A DNA stretch of 64,000 bases, taken from the NCBI RefSeq assembly GCF_025152525.1, contig NZ_JALXXL010000001.1, forward strand, positions 62,001 to 126,000. Direction: 5' to 3'. The DNA is from Corynebacterium sp. p3-SID1056 (lineage in GTDB: Bacteria; Actinomycetota; Actinomycetes; Mycobacteriales; Mycobacteriaceae). Position numbers and translations under genes: made by a program. Under the pieces are notes generated by a model. It saw nothing but the letters and a program-made list of their open reading frames with translations, had not been told where the DNA came from and ran no database searches. Below, one piece after another: positions 17,731 to 27,794 of the stretch (the stretch's first letter is position 1; every line of letters begins with the position of its first letter).

Positions 17731-18545
17731 TCCAGTGGTGCGGCAAGCTGGCCGCGCGCCACGATGCGCGAAGGCCCGGTCATCACGGCAGTGCCCTGAT
17801 CCGTGAGCTCGATTTCAACTGCGCCCCCCGGCACATGCACCGTCACCTTGCCGGAATTCGCACCGCTGGCGCGCAAGGCCGCGGTGCCTGCGGCAACGGT
17901 CCCGGTCCCGCAGGAGCGGGTCTCGCCCACGCCACGCTCCCACACGCGCATCGAGCACTGACCGTCGTGGGCGGCGGTGAGGATCTCGACGTTGACCCCA
18001 TTGGGAAAGACATCCGGGTCAAACGACGGGGCGGACAGCTCCATCTGCGCAAGCGCCTCTGCAGTCAGCCCCGGAACCACCGCTGCGAGGTGTGGGTTGC
18101 CCACGTCGACAGCGATGCCTTCGAAGGTGGTCTCCCCTACCTTCGCCCAGGACTCGCCGAAGACGTTGACTTTGCCCATCCCAACACGCACGCGGGCGTG
18201 CACGGCGTCCGCCTCCTCGACGGTGATGTGTTTGACCCCGGCGCGGGTGTGCACGTCGAACTCGTTGGCCTCCTCAAGCCCTTCGGCTTTGAGCACGTGG
18301 GAAAACGCGCGGATGCCGTTGCCGCACATCTCGGCGATCGAGCCGTCAGCGTTGCGGTAATCCATAAACCACTCCCCGCCCGTGCGCACCACGCGCAACA
18401 GCCCGTCGCCACCGATGCCGGCGCGGCGATCGCACAACCAGGCCACCTGCGCAGGCTCCAGTGTGAGCTGATCGTCGACGTCGATGAGTACGACGAAGTC
18501 GTTTTCCGTGGCATGGGCTTTAATGAAGTGCAGCGGGGTTGTCAT
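17727..18545 (-). CDS. dapF: Diaminopimelate epimerase
   Basis: A 272-residue PLP-independent epimerase converts LL- to meso-diaminopimelate, which is needed for lysine and for cross-linking corynebacterial peptidoglycan. The two catalytic cysteines are in EMCGNGIR and RSCGTGT. TAGACT ends 7 nt before the ATG at 18545, so the mRNA is probably leaderless and independent of miaA. It overlaps the miaA stop region by 4 bp. Confidence 0.96.
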   Translation of the reverse strand: MTTPLHFIKAHATENDFVVLIDVDDQLTLEPAQVAWLCDRRAGIGGDGLLRVVRTGGEWFMDYRNADGSIAEMCGNGIRAFSHVLKAEGLEEANEFDVHTRAGVKHITVEEADAVHARVRVGMGKVNVFGESWAKVGETTFEGIAVDVGNPHLAAVVPGLTAEALAQMELSAPSFDPDVFPNGVNVEILTAAHDGQCSMRVWERGVGETRSCGTGTVAAGTAALRASGANSGKVTVHVPGGAVEIELTDQGTAVMTGPSRIVARGQLAAPLD

Positions 18546-19480
18546 GCCTGCGAGTCTATCGCGGGCGTCTCAAGTGCCGCCAAAGCTTGCGCGAGCGTGC
18601 CCCCCGCAGTCGCGTCGAGCCAGGCGATGCGGGGATCGCGGTTGAACCAGGAGCGCTGCCGGCGCACGTAACGACGCGTGCCGGTGATCGTTTGCTCCTC
18701 CGCCTCCTCGCGCGTGAGCGTGCCCGCAAGCATGTCCAACACCTGGGCGTAGCCGATGGCGCGGCCTGCAGTGGAGTTGCGTGTCAGTCCCTCGCCTACC
18801 AGCGCTTCGACTTCCTCGATCAGCCCGGAGGCAAACATCCGCTCGGCGCGCAGTGCGATCCGTGGGTTGAGCCACTCGGCGTTCGTGCGCAGGCCCAGCA
18901 TGCGCGTGCCCCAACGCGGCGGTGCGTTCTTCGGCGGCTGGGAGGCCCGGAAGGGTTTGCCGGTCAGCTCGATGACTTCGAGCGCGCGGACGGTTCGCCG
19001 CGGGTCCTTATCTTCAATGATGCGCGCTGCCTCAGGGTCGATGTCGGCTAGCTCAGCGTGCAGCGCGTCCGTGCCGATTGCTTGCCGACGCTTTTCGTAT
19101 TTCTTTCTCACCGCCGGGTCGGTTGGCGGGAACGTCCAGGCGTCGATAAGCGATTGCACGTAGAGCATGGAACCGCCAACGAGGATGGGGACCTTGCCGC
19201 GGGCTAAAAGTTCCTCCACAGTGTCGACGGCCAGTGCCTGATACTCGGCGACGGAGGCCGTCTTTGTCACCGGCCAGATATCCAACAGGTGGTGCGGAAC
19301 GCCGCCGCGCTCTTCCGGCGCAAGCTTGGCGGTGCCGATGTTCATGCCCTTATACAGCTGCATGGAATCGACGTTGACCACCTCGCCGCCGAAACGCTTC
19401 GCCAGCGCGATGCCGAGGTCGGACTTACCGGAGGCCGTCGGGCCGACGACAGCGATCGGGCGGATCTCTTGTGTGCTCAA
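18542..19480 (-). CDS. miaA: tRNA dimethylallyltransferase MiaA
   Basis: A 312-residue enzyme transfers dimethylallyl to A37 of tRNAs reading UNN codons. MiaB, encoded at about 24 kb, then methylthiolates the product. The P-loop GPTASGKS is at 13-20, followed by DSMQLYKG. The start is TTG at 19480, because GGGAGGT lies 7 nt upstream. This start overlaps the TGA of the preceding gene, which indicates translational coupling. A much longer in-frame extension is a shadow of that upstream gene. Confidence 0.95.
   Translation of the reverse strand: MSTQEIRPIAVVGPTASGKSDLGIALAKRFGGEVVNVDSMQLYKGMNIGTAKLAPEERGGVPHHLLDIWPVTKTASVAEYQALAVDTVEELLARGKVPILVGGSMLYVQSLIDAWTFPPTDPAVRKKYEKRRQAIGTDALHAELADIDPEAARIIEDKDPRRTVRALEVIELTGKPFRASQPPKNAPPRWGTRMLGLRTNAEWLNPRIALRAERMFASGLIEEVEALVGEGLTRNSTAGRAIGYAQVLDMLAGTLTREEAEEQTITGTRRYVRRQRSWFNRDPRIAWLDATAGGTLAQALAALETPAIDSQA
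18553..18558 (-). promoter_or_regulatory. -10 element of leaderless dapF promoter
   Basis: TAGACT lies inside the 3' end of miaA and ends 7 nt before the dapF ATG. Confidence 0.6.
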
Positions 19481-20088
19481 GAGGCGACCTCCCACACCCC
19501 GACATAACGGCCCACCCCGAGAGAATCCTCGGCGTAGCACAGCTCGCGCCGCTGTGTCTCGAGTTCCGCCAGCTCCTCCCACAGGCGTGGCTCGAGTACG
19601 CCCCGGGCTTCCAGCTGACTCGGCAGCTCGGCCTTCCCCGCAATGAAGTCCTGCAATTGCGCGTGCAGCTCGGGCGCGCCGGGCACAAGCGCGAGCGGGG
19701 CACGGGCAGTGAGTCCCGCTGACCCATCCACCACGACCACGGTCAACACCTCTGGGTCCGGCGTAGCGATCCGCTCGCGGACCTCGCGCACCGCTGCGTC
19801 CAAAGGATGCAGCGCGTAGCGGGCAATAAGCTCCGGGAGGTAGTTGCCCGCGTCCAGTTGGACCTGCGGCGCACCCCACGCCGCAAAAGACCCGGTCAGC
19901 TCGGTGTAGTCGCGCGACTCGAGCGGGCAGACGATGTCGACAGCGCGGCTGTCCACGCGATCCAACGCTTCATCCGCGGCCGCCCGAATGCATTGCAGCA
20001 CCTTGCGCGAGGGTGCATGGGCGGGCGAAAGCGCGCCCACCAGGGCCGGCGAACCGGGCATCAGCAGAATCGAGGCGCGAGTAGTCAC
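19477..20088 (-). CDS. Conserved actinobacterial protein upstream of miaA
   Basis: A 203-residue soluble, alanine-rich protein lies in the position of M. tuberculosis Rv2728c, directly before miaA. Its overall pattern (start ILLMPGSPALVGALSP, a central CPLESRDYTELTGSFAAWG, then VVVVDGSAG) reminds me of the class III extradiol dioxygenase (LigB-like) fold. I see no complete metal site. Function unknown. GTG 20088 is chosen because TAGAGT ends 7 nt upstream. GTG 20097 is the alternative. Confidence 0.75.
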   Translation of the reverse strand: MTTRASILLMPGSPALVGALSPAHAPSRKVLQCIRAAADEALDRVDSRAVDIVCPLESRDYTELTGSFAAWGAPQVQLDAGNYLPELIARYALHPLDAAVREVRERIATPDPEVLTVVVVDGSAGLTARAPLALVPGAPELHAQLQDFIAGKAELPSQLEARGVLEPRLWEELAELETQRRELCYAEDSLGVGRYVGVWEVAS

Positions 20089-20095
20089 GCACACC

Positions 20096-20101
20096 ACTCT
20101 A
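20096..20101 (-). promoter_or_regulatory. -10 element of leaderless promoter for the miaA operon
   Basis: TAGAGT ends 7 nt before GTG 20088. Confidence 0.55.
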
Positions 20102-20178
20102 GTGGCCCCGGCTTAAAAGCCCCGCGCGTGGTGCGAGTGAGTTCACAGGTTTTTGGCGCACATCCCGCGTGCCCCCTG

Positions 20179-20184
20179 TAAAGT
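20179..20184 (+). promoter_or_regulatory. -10 element upstream of the DUF349 gene
   Basis: TAAAGT would place the transcription start near 20191, leaving a GC-rich leader of about 118 nt before the ATG. Confidence 0.4.
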
Positions 20185-20308
20185 CTGTTGAAGCACCCGC
20201 CGCGTGCAAGGGCCTGATTCCGTATGGATCCAAGCGCCCGCTGCACGCGCACGGGTGGCACCGGCAGCCGCGTCGCGCGGCACTTTGAACGTAGGGAAAG
20301 GACCTGCA

Positions 20309-21736
20309 ATGACCACCTCGGACCAGACACCGGAGACCACGCCTCAGCCAGCCGCGAAGCCGCAGGCAACGCCGACACCTGGCGCGAAGCCCTCGCCGGC
20401 AGCGATGCCGCACCGCGCGCCGAAGCCGGGCCCGCTGCCCGGTCCGCGGCCAGGCTCGGCGAACCCCCAGGCCACTACCCCGTCCCCGGTGCCACACCCG
20501 GCTCCCGTTGCCCCCGCATCCGATCCTGCAAAGTTCGGCCGCATCGATGAATCCGGTGCCGTATTTGTCACCCGCGGAGGTACGGAGCGCCAGATCGGCT
20601 CCTGGCAGGCGGGCACCCCTGAGGAGGGCCTGGCGCACTACGGGCAGCGTTTCGACGACCTGGTTACCGAGGTGGAGTTGATTGAGTCTCGCCTCGCCGC
20701 CCACCCGGATGACGCCGCGCAGCTGCGCCAGCGTGCGGAGGAGCTCAAGGCGTCGCTGGATGAGCAGGCCGTGATCGGCGATCTCGACGCGGTCGACGCC
20801 CGCCTGGATGCGGTGATTGCCGCCTCCGATGTCGCCGGCAAGCAGGCCAAGGAGGCCAAGGCGCAGCGCCGTGCCGACGCGATTGAGCGCAAGGAGGCGC
20901 TCGCCGCCGAGGCAGAAGAGCTGGCGGCACACTCCACCGAGTGGAAGGCTGCGGGCGACCGCATCCGCGCCATTTTGGAGGAGTGGCGCACCATCCGCGG
21001 CATCGACCACGCAACCGACGACCAGCTGTGGAAGCGCTACTCGCGCGCCCGCGATGCGTTTAACCGTCGCCGCGGCTCCCACTTCGCTGAGCTAGATCGT
21101 CACCGCGCAGCGGCCAAGCGTGCGAAAGAGGAGCTCGTGGTGCGCGCCGAGGCGCTGCAAGACTCCACCGATTGGAACGAGACCGCCCGCGCCTACCGCG
21201 ACCTGATGAAGGAGTGGAAGGCCGCCGGCCGCGCCCCGCGTGAAGCCGACGACAAGTTGTGGGCGAAGTTCCGCGCAGCCCAAGACAAGTTCTTCGGGGC
21301 CCGCGACGCCGTCAACGCCGAACGCGACCGCGAATTTGCCGCAAACGCCGAGGCCAAAGACGCGCTCATCGCGCAGTACGAGCCGCTGATTGACCCGGCT
21401 AAGGGCCTCGGCGGGGCGAAGGCAAAGCTGCGCGAGCTGCAGGATAAGTGGGATGAGATTGGCTACGTACCACGCGGCAAGATCCGCGAGTACGAGGACA
21501 AGATCGGCGCGCTCGAGCAGCGTGTCGCCGAGGCGGAAGAATCGCGCTGGCGCAAGGCCGACCCGGCCGCGCAGGCGACCGCAAACCAATTCCAGGTCAA
21601 GGCTGACGACTTGAAGAAGCAGGCGGAGGCCGCCGAGGCGGCGGGCAAGGCCGACAAAGCGGCCGAGCTGCGGGAGCAGGCTGCGCAGTGGCAGGAGTTC
21701 GCCGACGTGGCGACCAAGGCGGTCAACGACAACTAG
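20309..21736 (+). CDS. DUF349 domain-containing protein
   Basis: A 475-residue cytoplasmic protein. A proline/alanine-rich N terminus (1-75) is followed by a charged, mostly helical region with several DUF349 repeats, recognised by recurring W-K-x-A-G and LW-x-F/Y-x-x-A patterns. It is the positional match of M. tuberculosis Rv2731. The molecular role is not established. The ATG at 20309 follows GGAAAGGAC. Its TAG overlaps the GTG of the next gene, so the two are translationally coupled. Confidence 0.85.
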   Translation: MTTSDQTPETTPQPAAKPQATPTPGAKPSPAAMPHRAPKPGPLPGPRPGSANPQATTPSPVPHPAPVAPASDPAKFGRIDESGAVFVTRGGTERQIGSWQAGTPEEGLAHYGQRFDDLVTEVELIESRLAAHPDDAAQLRQRAEELKASLDEQAVIGDLDAVDARLDAVIAASDVAGKQAKEAKAQRRADAIERKEALAAEAEELAAHSTEWKAAGDRIRAILEEWRTIRGIDHATDDQLWKRYSRARDAFNRRRGSHFAELDRHRAAAKRAKEELVVRAEALQDSTDWNETARAYRDLMKEWKAAGRAPREADDKLWAKFRAAQDKFFGARDAVNAERDREFAANAEAKDALIAQYEPLIDPAKGLGGAKAKLRELQDKWDEIGYVPRGKIREYEDKIGALEQRVAEAEESRWRKADPAAQATANQFQVKADDLKKQAEAAEAAGKADKAAELREQAAQWQEFADVATKAVNDN

Positions 21737-22833
21737 TGCTCACCCCGCAGCTCTTCGCGCCCCGCGCCAGTCACCGCGACGCCGACGAGCGCGCGGACGC
21801 TGTCACCGGGGCGTACGCCTTTTCCGCCACCCTGGCTATCCAGGACATCACTGGGCTGCCAACCTCGGGGGTCAGCGCGTCCCACGTGCGCACGCGTCTT
21901 GCGCCCTCGACGGAATCCGCGGCCTACCTTTTCGCGCTCACCGACGCTCACGCACCGCGCCCCGTGACCGAACTCGGCTACCCGGAGCTGTTCGAAGGGG
22001 ACCTCGATCACGTTGTCGCCTGGGTCTTCGTCTCGCTGCCACTGCTCGAAGACCGCGGCGTGATCGAGGCCAACATCACCCTCGACGCAGCAATCGCGCC
22101 CCTGCCCGGCGAGCCCATTCCGCCTCAACCATGGCAGGCCGCACTCACGCTTCTCGACGCCCTGTCGTCCCACTTCGGGCGCCCTACCCGCCACATCTGG
22201 GTTCCCCACGCACCGGACGAGCACCAGCCACCGGCGCTGCAAGCATTCGGCTACACAGCCGCCTTCCGCGAAGATCAGGCAACCTTCCCCCTCGACGTCT
22301 ACACCGCACTGCCGGACGTTTCCCGTTTCCCCGCCGACAGCTTCGAGGTTGTGGAAGGCCCCGGCTTCAATTCCACGCGCCCCGGGATTCCCGGCGAGGT
22401 GGAGCAGTTTGCCCACCTGTTGACTTCCGCGTCGAAAGGATACCCGCGCGGAGATTTAGCGCTTGACACCATCGAGTGGGACCTCGCACGCATCGTCGAG
22501 GCCGGGCAGCGCCTCGGCGACCGGGGCGGACACCAGCTCACCGGGCTGGCCTACGTCGACGGCCGCATCGTGGGCCTGTGCGAGCTCGTGCGCTATAGCG
22601 CCGACGATACAAAGGTCTGCGAACTGGGCCTGATTTATGTGCTCCCCGAGCACCGTGAACAGGGCCTTGCCGCAGGCATGATCCGCGCAACGCTCACGCG
22701 CGCCCACGAGGTGTGGGACGAGCTCGAGACGGTGTATTGCTCCTACCCCGCCGACTCTGCGGCGGCAAACGCGCTCCTTGCAACGCTTGGTGCCGAGCGG
22801 GTCTCGTCGACGACCGCCTGGCACAAGTGCTAA
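21736..22833 (+). CDS. GNAT-family acetyltransferase
   Basis: A 365-residue protein whose C-terminal half has the GNAT acetyl-CoA fold (about 270-360), with LGLIYVLPEHREQGLAAGM as the cofactor-binding strand-turn-helix. The N-terminal half is probably a degenerate second GNAT domain. The substrate is unknown. The GTG at 21736 shares one base with the TAG of the DUF349 gene. The stop codon directly touches that of the convergent membrane-protein gene. Confidence 0.82.
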   Translation: MLTPQLFAPRASHRDADERADAVTGAYAFSATLAIQDITGLPTSGVSASHVRTRLAPSTESAAYLFALTDAHAPRPVTELGYPELFEGDLDHVVAWVFVSLPLLEDRGVIEANITLDAAIAPLPGEPIPPQPWQAALTLLDALSSHFGRPTRHIWVPHAPDEHQPPALQAFGYTAAFREDQATFPLDVYTALPDVSRFPADSFEVVEGPGFNSTRPGIPGEVEQFAHLLTSASKGYPRGDLALDTIEWDLARIVEAGQRLGDRGGHQLTGLAYVDGRIVGLCELVRYSADDTKVCELGLIYVLPEHREQGLAAGMIRATLTRAHEVWDELETVYCSYPADSAAANALLATLGAERVSSTTAWHKC

Positions 22834-23559
22834 CTACGATTCACTGCGCCTGCTGTGCCCGTTGTGCCCGCTGTGCCCCCTGTGGCGTTCGGCGGCGCGG
22901 GCGCGGCGATCGTCGATAAGCAGCGGGTTGTCGTGGTGCGACTGCGCGTGCGCGGTGGCATCTTGCTGCGCCCTAGCCACTGCATCGGTGCCGTCGATAC
23001 GCGCGCGCTGCTCGCCAACCTCTCGCAGCGCCTCATCGCGGCGCGTGACCACCGGGATGAATGCGAAGGTGGCCACCAGCACCGCAACCGCGGCAAGATA
23101 CATGCCCGGGCCGTGGCCAAGCCCCTGCTCGAAGGAGGCGCTAGTGCGGCGTAGCCAGATGGCGAGCAGCGAGGTAAACAGCGAGATAGTCGTGAGCATC
23201 CACGCTGGGACGGCGACGGCAAAACGGCGAGTGAGCAGCGCAAGTGTTGTCAGCACGCCGAGTCCCGCGCAGGACAGCCAAGCAAAGACGTATTCCGTCA
23301 CTTTCGCCTGCGCGTCGACGGACGCTGCGGTGTGCCCGACGAATTGCCAGCCGCTCACCCCGGCGGCAAAGGGCAGGCTCATTGCAATGAGGTAGACCAC
23401 CACACAAGCAGCGAGCACCCAGTAACCGACGCCGACGGGGATATGGCTCCCCGCCTGCTTCTCCGCCTGCGCGGCGCGGGCGGCCGCGGCAGGAGCCCCC
23501 GCGCTTGCCCGCGTTTTGTCGGCGATGCGGTTATCTTCCGGGTGTGGTGCCTGCGCCAT
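22834..23559 (-). CDS. Four-segment membrane protein of unknown function
   Basis: A 241-residue protein with an alanine-rich cytoplasmic N terminus, four membrane segments (about 43-66, 88-110, 114-136 and 150-170) and a charged C-terminal tail. It sits in the position of M. tuberculosis Rv2732c, downstream of miaB. The tail ends in His/Gly repeats (HRGHSGHNGHSRR), encoded by a 9-bp tandem repeat. No catalytic motif is seen. GGGAGG precedes the ATG. Confidence 0.75.
   Translation of the reverse strand: MAQAPHPEDNRIADKTRASAGAPAAAARAAQAEKQAGSHIPVGVGYWVLAACVVVYLIAMSLPFAAGVSGWQFVGHTAASVDAQAKVTEYVFAWLSCAGLGVLTTLALLTRRFAVAVPAWMLTTISLFTSLLAIWLRRTSASFEQGLGHGPGMYLAAVAVLVATFAFIPVVTRRDEALREVGEQRARIDGTDAVARAQQDATAHAQSHHDNPLLIDDRRARAAERHRGHSGHNGHSRRSES
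22855..22884. repeat. 9-bp tandem repeat in the C-terminal coding end
   Basis: Three imperfect units of GTGCCCGYT plus a partial fourth encode the GHS/GHN repeat of the membrane protein. Copy number could vary between strains. Confidence 0.6.
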
Positions 23560-23598
23560 CGTGTCCTCCCGTGTGTGCGATCTGTACGTTTCCGCTCT

Positions 23599-23604
23599 AC
23601 TCTA
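23599..23604 (-). promoter_or_regulatory. -10 element of the promoter of the four-segment membrane protein gene
   Basis: TAGAGT on the minus strand, 39 nt before the ATG, leaves a short leader containing the GGGAGG site. Confidence 0.4.
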
Positions 23605-23622
23605 GCCTTGTGTCAGCCCGTG

Positions 23623-25170
23623 CTAGCAGCACGCGCCGCCGGGTGATACCGCGGGCGAGACCGGCTGACCAATTGTGGGCAGGCCCAGGCCCACGCCTAC
23701 TGGCGCGGTCGTCGGCACCTCGCCTGCGGCCGAATTATCGCCGGCCTTCGTGCGTCGGTGTGCAAGCACCCCGCCATCCGCGATGAGGAAGTGCGGCTTG
23801 GAGTCGGTGATGCGCACGTGCACGACATCACCAGGCCGGACTTCGCCGTCGATGCTGCCCTCGGGTGTGAAGTGGACGAGGCGACCGTCGCGAGCGCGCC
23901 CCGACATGCGGTGGGTACGGTCGTTCTTGCGCCCGCCCTCTGCCTGCACGAGCAGCTCCTGCTCGGTGCCGACCAGCTTGGCGTTTTCTTCAGCGCTGAT
24001 GCGCTCCTGCAGCGCGATGAGGCGCTCGAAGCGTTCCTGCACGACGTCCTTGGGCACCTGTTTTTCCATCTCCGCGGCCGGAGTCCCGGGGCGCGGCGAG
24101 TACTGGAAGGTAAACGCTGAGGTAAAACGCGCCTTTTCCACCACGTCGAGCGTGTCCTGGAAGTCTTCCTCCGTCTCCCCCGGGAAACCGACGATGATAT
24201 CCGTGGTCAGCGAGGCGTGCGGTAGCTTCTCGCGCACCTCGTCCAAGATGCCGAGGAACTTCTTCGTACGGTAGGAGCGCCGCATGTCTTTGAGCACTTT
24301 GTCCGACCCGGACTGCAGCGGCATGTGCAGTTGCGGGCACACGTTCGGGGTCTCCGCCATCGCGTCGATCACGTCGGACGTAAACTCCGCAGGGTGCGGG
24401 GAGGTAAAGCGCACCCGTTCCAGGCCCTCAATCTCGCCGCAGGCGCGCAAAAGTTTGGAGAAGGCCGAACGGTCGCGTGCTAAGTCTTCGTCCACAAAGT
24501 TCACACCGTAGGCATTGACGTTTTGCCCCAGCAGCGTGATTTCCGAAACACCCTGGTCGACCAGTGCCTGCACCTCCGCCAGGATGTCGCCGGGGCGACG
24601 GTCGACTTCTTTGCCGCGCAGGCTCGGCACGATACAGAACGTGCACGTGTTGTTGCAGCCAACAGACACCGACACCCAGCCCGCGTAGGAGGACTCACGC
24701 TTCGCCGGCAGCACGGATGGAAAGACCTCAAGCGACTCGACGATCTCCACCTGTGCTTCCTCTTCCACACGCGCGCGGTCGAGCAGCGCCGGCAGCGCGG
24801 ACAGGTTGTGCGTGCCAAATACCGCATCCACCCACGGAGCCTTCTCAAGCACCGTGTCCCGATCTTTCTGCGCCAAGCAGCCACCGACGGCGATCTGCAT
24901 GCCCGGGTGCTGCTCCTTCGTCTTCTTCAGCTGGCCGAGCGTGCCGTAGAGGCGCTTGTCGGCGTTTTCCCGAACCGCGCAGGTGTTGAAGACCACCAGG
25001 TCCGCCTCCGCCTCCGCGTCCGCGGCAACGTAGCCGGCTTCCTCCAGCATGCCGGAAAGGCGCTCGGAGTCGTGCACGTTCATCTGGCACCCGAAGGTGC
25101 GTACCTCGTAGGTTCGCGCCGTATTGCCCGTGGTGATGTCCTTGGTATGGGAGTTGTTCTGCTGCGTCAC
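23623..25170 (-). CDS. miaB: tRNA-2-methylthio-N6-dimethylallyladenosine synthase MiaB
   Basis: A 515-residue radical SAM methylthiotransferase that acts on i6A37 made by MiaA. The N-terminal UPF0004 domain carries three cluster cysteines ([17 protein letters not shown]). The radical SAM motif is CNNTCTFC, and a TRAM domain follows. A non-conserved tail of about 60 residues ends in GGACC. The start is GTG 25170, with TAGACT ending 7 nt upstream, so it is probably leaderless. Confidence 0.95.
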   Translation of the reverse strand: MTQQNNSHTKDITTGNTARTYEVRTFGCQMNVHDSERLSGMLEEAGYVAADAEAEADLVVFNTCAVRENADKRLYGTLGQLKKTKEQHPGMQIAVGGCLAQKDRDTVLEKAPWVDAVFGTHNLSALPALLDRARVEEEAQVEIVESLEVFPSVLPAKRESSYAGWVSVSVGCNNTCTFCIVPSLRGKEVDRRPGDILAEVQALVDQGVSEITLLGQNVNAYGVNFVDEDLARDRSAFSKLLRACGEIEGLERVRFTSPHPAEFTSDVIDAMAETPNVCPQLHMPLQSGSDKVLKDMRRSYRTKKFLGILDEVREKLPHASLTTDIIVGFPGETEEDFQDTLDVVEKARFTSAFTFQYSPRPGTPAAEMEKQVPKDVVQERFERLIALQERISAEENAKLVGTEQELLVQAEGGRKNDRTHRMSGRARDGRLVHFTPEGSIDGEVRPGDVVHVRITDSKPHFLIADGGVLAHRRTKAGDNSAAGEVPTTAPVGVGLGLPTIGQPVSPAVSPGGACC

Positions 25171-25177
25171 GGCCCAC

Positions 25178-25183
25178 AGTCTA
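25178..25183 (-). promoter_or_regulatory. -10 element of leaderless miaB promoter
   Basis: TAGACT ends 7 nt before GTG 25170. Confidence 0.6.
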
Positions 25184-25336
25184 TCCCCGCGCGCATGATC
25201 CACCCAACCGCCCGCATGCGCGCACCGGACAGCGATCCAACAGGAAAAATTGCGCCAACGTTACCCACGGTTTGGGGGAAATTTACACAAACTTTCACAA
25301 GTCGGTGGCGTGCGTCACGTTCTTGGAGTACTTGTT

Positions 25337-26092
25337 ATGCCTATGACACAGGAAACTGAACCCATGATCCGCATGGAGGGCGTGCAGAAGTACTTCGGAG
25401 ACTTCCACGCGCTGACAGACATCAATCTGACCGTGCCTAAAGGCGAGGTCGTCGTCGTGCTTGGCCCTTCTGGCTCTGGCAAGTCCACCCTGTGTCGCAC
25501 GATCAACCGCCTCGAAACCATCGAGGATGGCACGATCCACATCGACGGCAAGCTTTTGCCCGCCGAGGGCAAGGAGCTGGCAAAACTGCGCGCCGACGTC
25601 GGCATGGTGTTCCAACAGTTCAACTTGTTTCCGCACCTGACCATCCGCGACAACGTCACGCTTGGCCCGATGAAGGTACGCAAGATGAGCAAGGCGGACG
25701 CGCAGAAGCGCGCGGCGGAACTCCTCGACCGCGTCGGCATCGGCAACCAAGCTGAGAAGTACCCGGCGCAGCTTTCCGGCGGTCAGCAGCAGCGCGTCGC
25801 CATCGCGCGTGCACTGGCAATGGAGCCGAAGGTCATGCTTTTCGACGAGCCAACCTCCGCCCTCGACCCCGAAATGGTCGGAGAAGTCCTCGATGTGATG
25901 GGCGAACTCGCCGCAACCGGTATGACGATGGTGGTGGTCACCCACGAGATGGGCTTTGCCCGCAAGGTGGCCGACCGCATCCTGTTCATGGCCGACGGCG
26001 AGATCGTTGAAGACACCGACCCGGAGTCCTTCTTCACCAACCCACAGTCCGAGCGTGCGAAGGATTTCTTGGCAAAGATTCTTTCGCACTAA
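25337..26092 (+). CDS. gluA: Glutamate ABC transporter ATP-binding protein GluA
   Basis: The ATPase of a polar amino acid importer. Walker [10 protein letters not shown], signature LSGGQQQR and Walker [11 protein letters not shown] are all intact. The sequence is very close to the C. glutamicum GluA I remember, and the next three genes complete the gluABCD glutamate system. ATG 25337 has GGAG 8 nt upstream and gives 251 residues. ATG 25364 ([12 protein letters not shown]) matches the known N terminus better and is a fair alternative giving 242 residues. Confidence 0.94.
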   Translation: MPMTQETEPMIRMEGVQKYFGDFHALTDINLTVPKGEVVVVLGPSGSGKSTLCRTINRLETIEDGTIHIDGKLLPAEGKELAKLRADVGMVFQQFNLFPHLTIRDNVTLGPMKVRKMSKADAQKRAAELLDRVGIGNQAEKYPAQLSGGQQQRVAIARALAMEPKVMLFDEPTSALDPEMVGEVLDVMGELAATGMTMVVVTHEMGFARKVADRILFMADGEIVEDTDPESFFTNPQSERAKDFLAKILSH

Positions 26093-26159
26093 CGCGACCC
26101 ACCCCTCCCCCTTCCCATTCCTATCAACACCCCATTTTCACTTTCCAAGGAGAACACTC

Positions 26160-27038
26160 ATGAACCGCGCACTACGCACCCTGACCACCACCGCCGTCGC
26201 CGCGCTGGCGGCCACCACCCTGGTTGCCTGCGGCGGCTCCGAGGGCGAGGCAGGCGGCGACGGCCTGCTCGCCCAGATCGAGGCCGGCAACGTCACCCTC
26301 GGTACCAAGTACGACCAGCCGGGCCTTGGCCTGCGCGAGGCGGACGGCACGATGTCCGGCCTCGACGTCGAGGTACTGACCTACGTGGTCAACTCCATCG
26401 CGGACGAAAACGGCTGGGAGCACCCGGAAATCACCTGGCGCGAGACCCCGTCTGCCCAGCGCGAAACCCTGATCCAAAACGGTGAGGTTGCCGCAATCGG
26501 CGCTACCTACACCATCAACGAGTCGCGCTCTGAGGCGGTCAGCTTCGGCGGCCCGTACCTGCTGACCCACCAGAGCCTGCTGGTACGCAAGGACGCGAAC
26601 GACATCACCGGTCTCGAGGACCTCGACGGGCGCATCCTCTGCTCCGTTACCGGCTCCACCCCGGCGCAGAAGGTCAAGGACGCGCTGCCGGGCGTCCAGC
26701 TGCAGGAGTACGACACCTACTCTTCTTGTGTCGAGGCCCTGCGCAACGGCAACGTTGACGCGTTGACCACCGACGCCACCATCCTCGGCGGTTACGCCGC
26801 CCAGTCTCCCGGCGACTTCGAGGTCGTCGAGCTGGAGAAGGATGGCGAACCGTTCACCAACGAGAACTACGGCATCGGCGTGCAGAAGGACGACACCGCC
26901 GCGGTCGACGCGATCAATACGGCGCTTGAGGCGATGTACTCCGACGGTTCCTTCCAGAACTTCTGCGATGCAAACCTCGAGGGCGGCGAAGGCGTTAACG
27001 AGGCAACCCCGGGCGATCTTTCCTTCCTCGAAAACTAA
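26160..27038 (+). CDS. gluB: Glutamate-binding lipoprotein GluB
   Basis: A 292-residue solute-binding protein (family 3) captures glutamate outside the membrane and delivers it to GluC/GluD. It has a lipoprotein signal peptide with lipobox LVAC and lipidated Cys24. The typical body includes RxxLIQNGEVAAIGATYTI and the specificity loop region. AAGGAG precedes the ATG. Confidence 0.94.
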   Translation: MNRALRTLTTTAVAALAATTLVACGGSEGEAGGDGLLAQIEAGNVTLGTKYDQPGLGLREADGTMSGLDVEVLTYVVNSIADENGWEHPEITWRETPSAQRETLIQNGEVAAIGATYTINESRSEAVSFGGPYLLTHQSLLVRKDANDITGLEDLDGRILCSVTGSTPAQKVKDALPGVQLQEYDTYSSCVEALRNGNVDALTTDATILGGYAAQSPGDFEVVELEKDGEPFTNENYGIGVQKDDTAAVDAINTALEAMYSDGSFQNFCDANLEGGEGVNEATPGDLSFLEN

Positions 27039-27107
27039 GACACGCCCACCCACCCAGCGTGCTTGTCGGCGGCGTCGATAAGCGCGCACATCTTGTAGGA
27101 GTACACC

Positions 27108-27794
27108 ATGGACGCCTTATGGGCCGACCTCTTGCCGAAGCTCTGGCCGGCGTTTTTCACCACGATCAGGCTGACCGTCTACTCGGCGATCGGCGCGATG
27201 ATCCTCGGCACGATACTGACCGCAATGCGGGTCTCGCCCGTTGGCGTACTGCGTGGCCTTGCCACCACCTACATTGAGACGGTGCGCAACACCCCGCTGA
27301 CCCTGGTGGTCCTGTTCTGCTCCTTCGGGCTGTATCAAAACCTCGGGCTCACACTCGCCAGCCGGGATTCCTCGACGTTTATTGTGGACCAGAATTTCCG
27401 GCTCGCCGTGCTCGGCTTCATCCTCTACACCAGTTGCTTTGTGGCGGAATCGCTCCGTAGTGGCATCAACACCGTCCACTTCGGGCAGGCAGAAGCGGCC
27501 CGCTCCCTGGGCTTGAATTTCGGGCAGATTTTCTCCTTGATCATCTTCCCGCAAGCCATTCGCGCGGCGATCGTGCCGCTGGGCAACACCTTGATTGCGC
27601 TGACCAAGAACACGACGATTGCCTCCGTCATCGGCGTGGCCGAGGCCTCGCTGCTGATGAAGTCCACGATCGAATTCCACGCGAACGAGCTGTTTGTTAT
27701 CTTCGGCGTCTTCGCCGCCGGATTCCTCATCCTCACCCTGCCAATGGGCCTTGTCCTTGGCTGGCTGTCTGACCGATTGGCGGTGAAGCGCTAA
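27108..27794 (+). CDS. gluC: Glutamate ABC transporter permease GluC
   Basis: A 228-residue inner-membrane permease of the HisMQ type. It has about five membrane segments and the EAA-loop signature ([24 protein letters not shown]) that contacts GluA. Its TAA overlaps the gluD ATG by one base, which indicates coupled translation. Confidence 0.94.
   Translation: MDALWADLLPKLWPAFFTTIRLTVYSAIGAMILGTILTAMRVSPVGVLRGLATTYIETVRNTPLTLVVLFCSFGLYQNLGLTLASRDSSTFIVDQNFRLAVLGFILYTSCFVAESLRSGINTVHFGQAEAARSLGLNFGQIFSLIIFPQAIRAAIVPLGNTLIALTKNTTIASVIGVAEASLLMKSTIEFHANELFVIFGVFAAGFLILTLPMGLVLGWLSDRLAVKR

Noticed and set aside
25255..25336. Possible GlxR/CRP-type site before gluA
   Set aside because: ACACAAACTTTCACAAG resembles only one half of TGTGA-N6-TCACA; the evidence is too weak.
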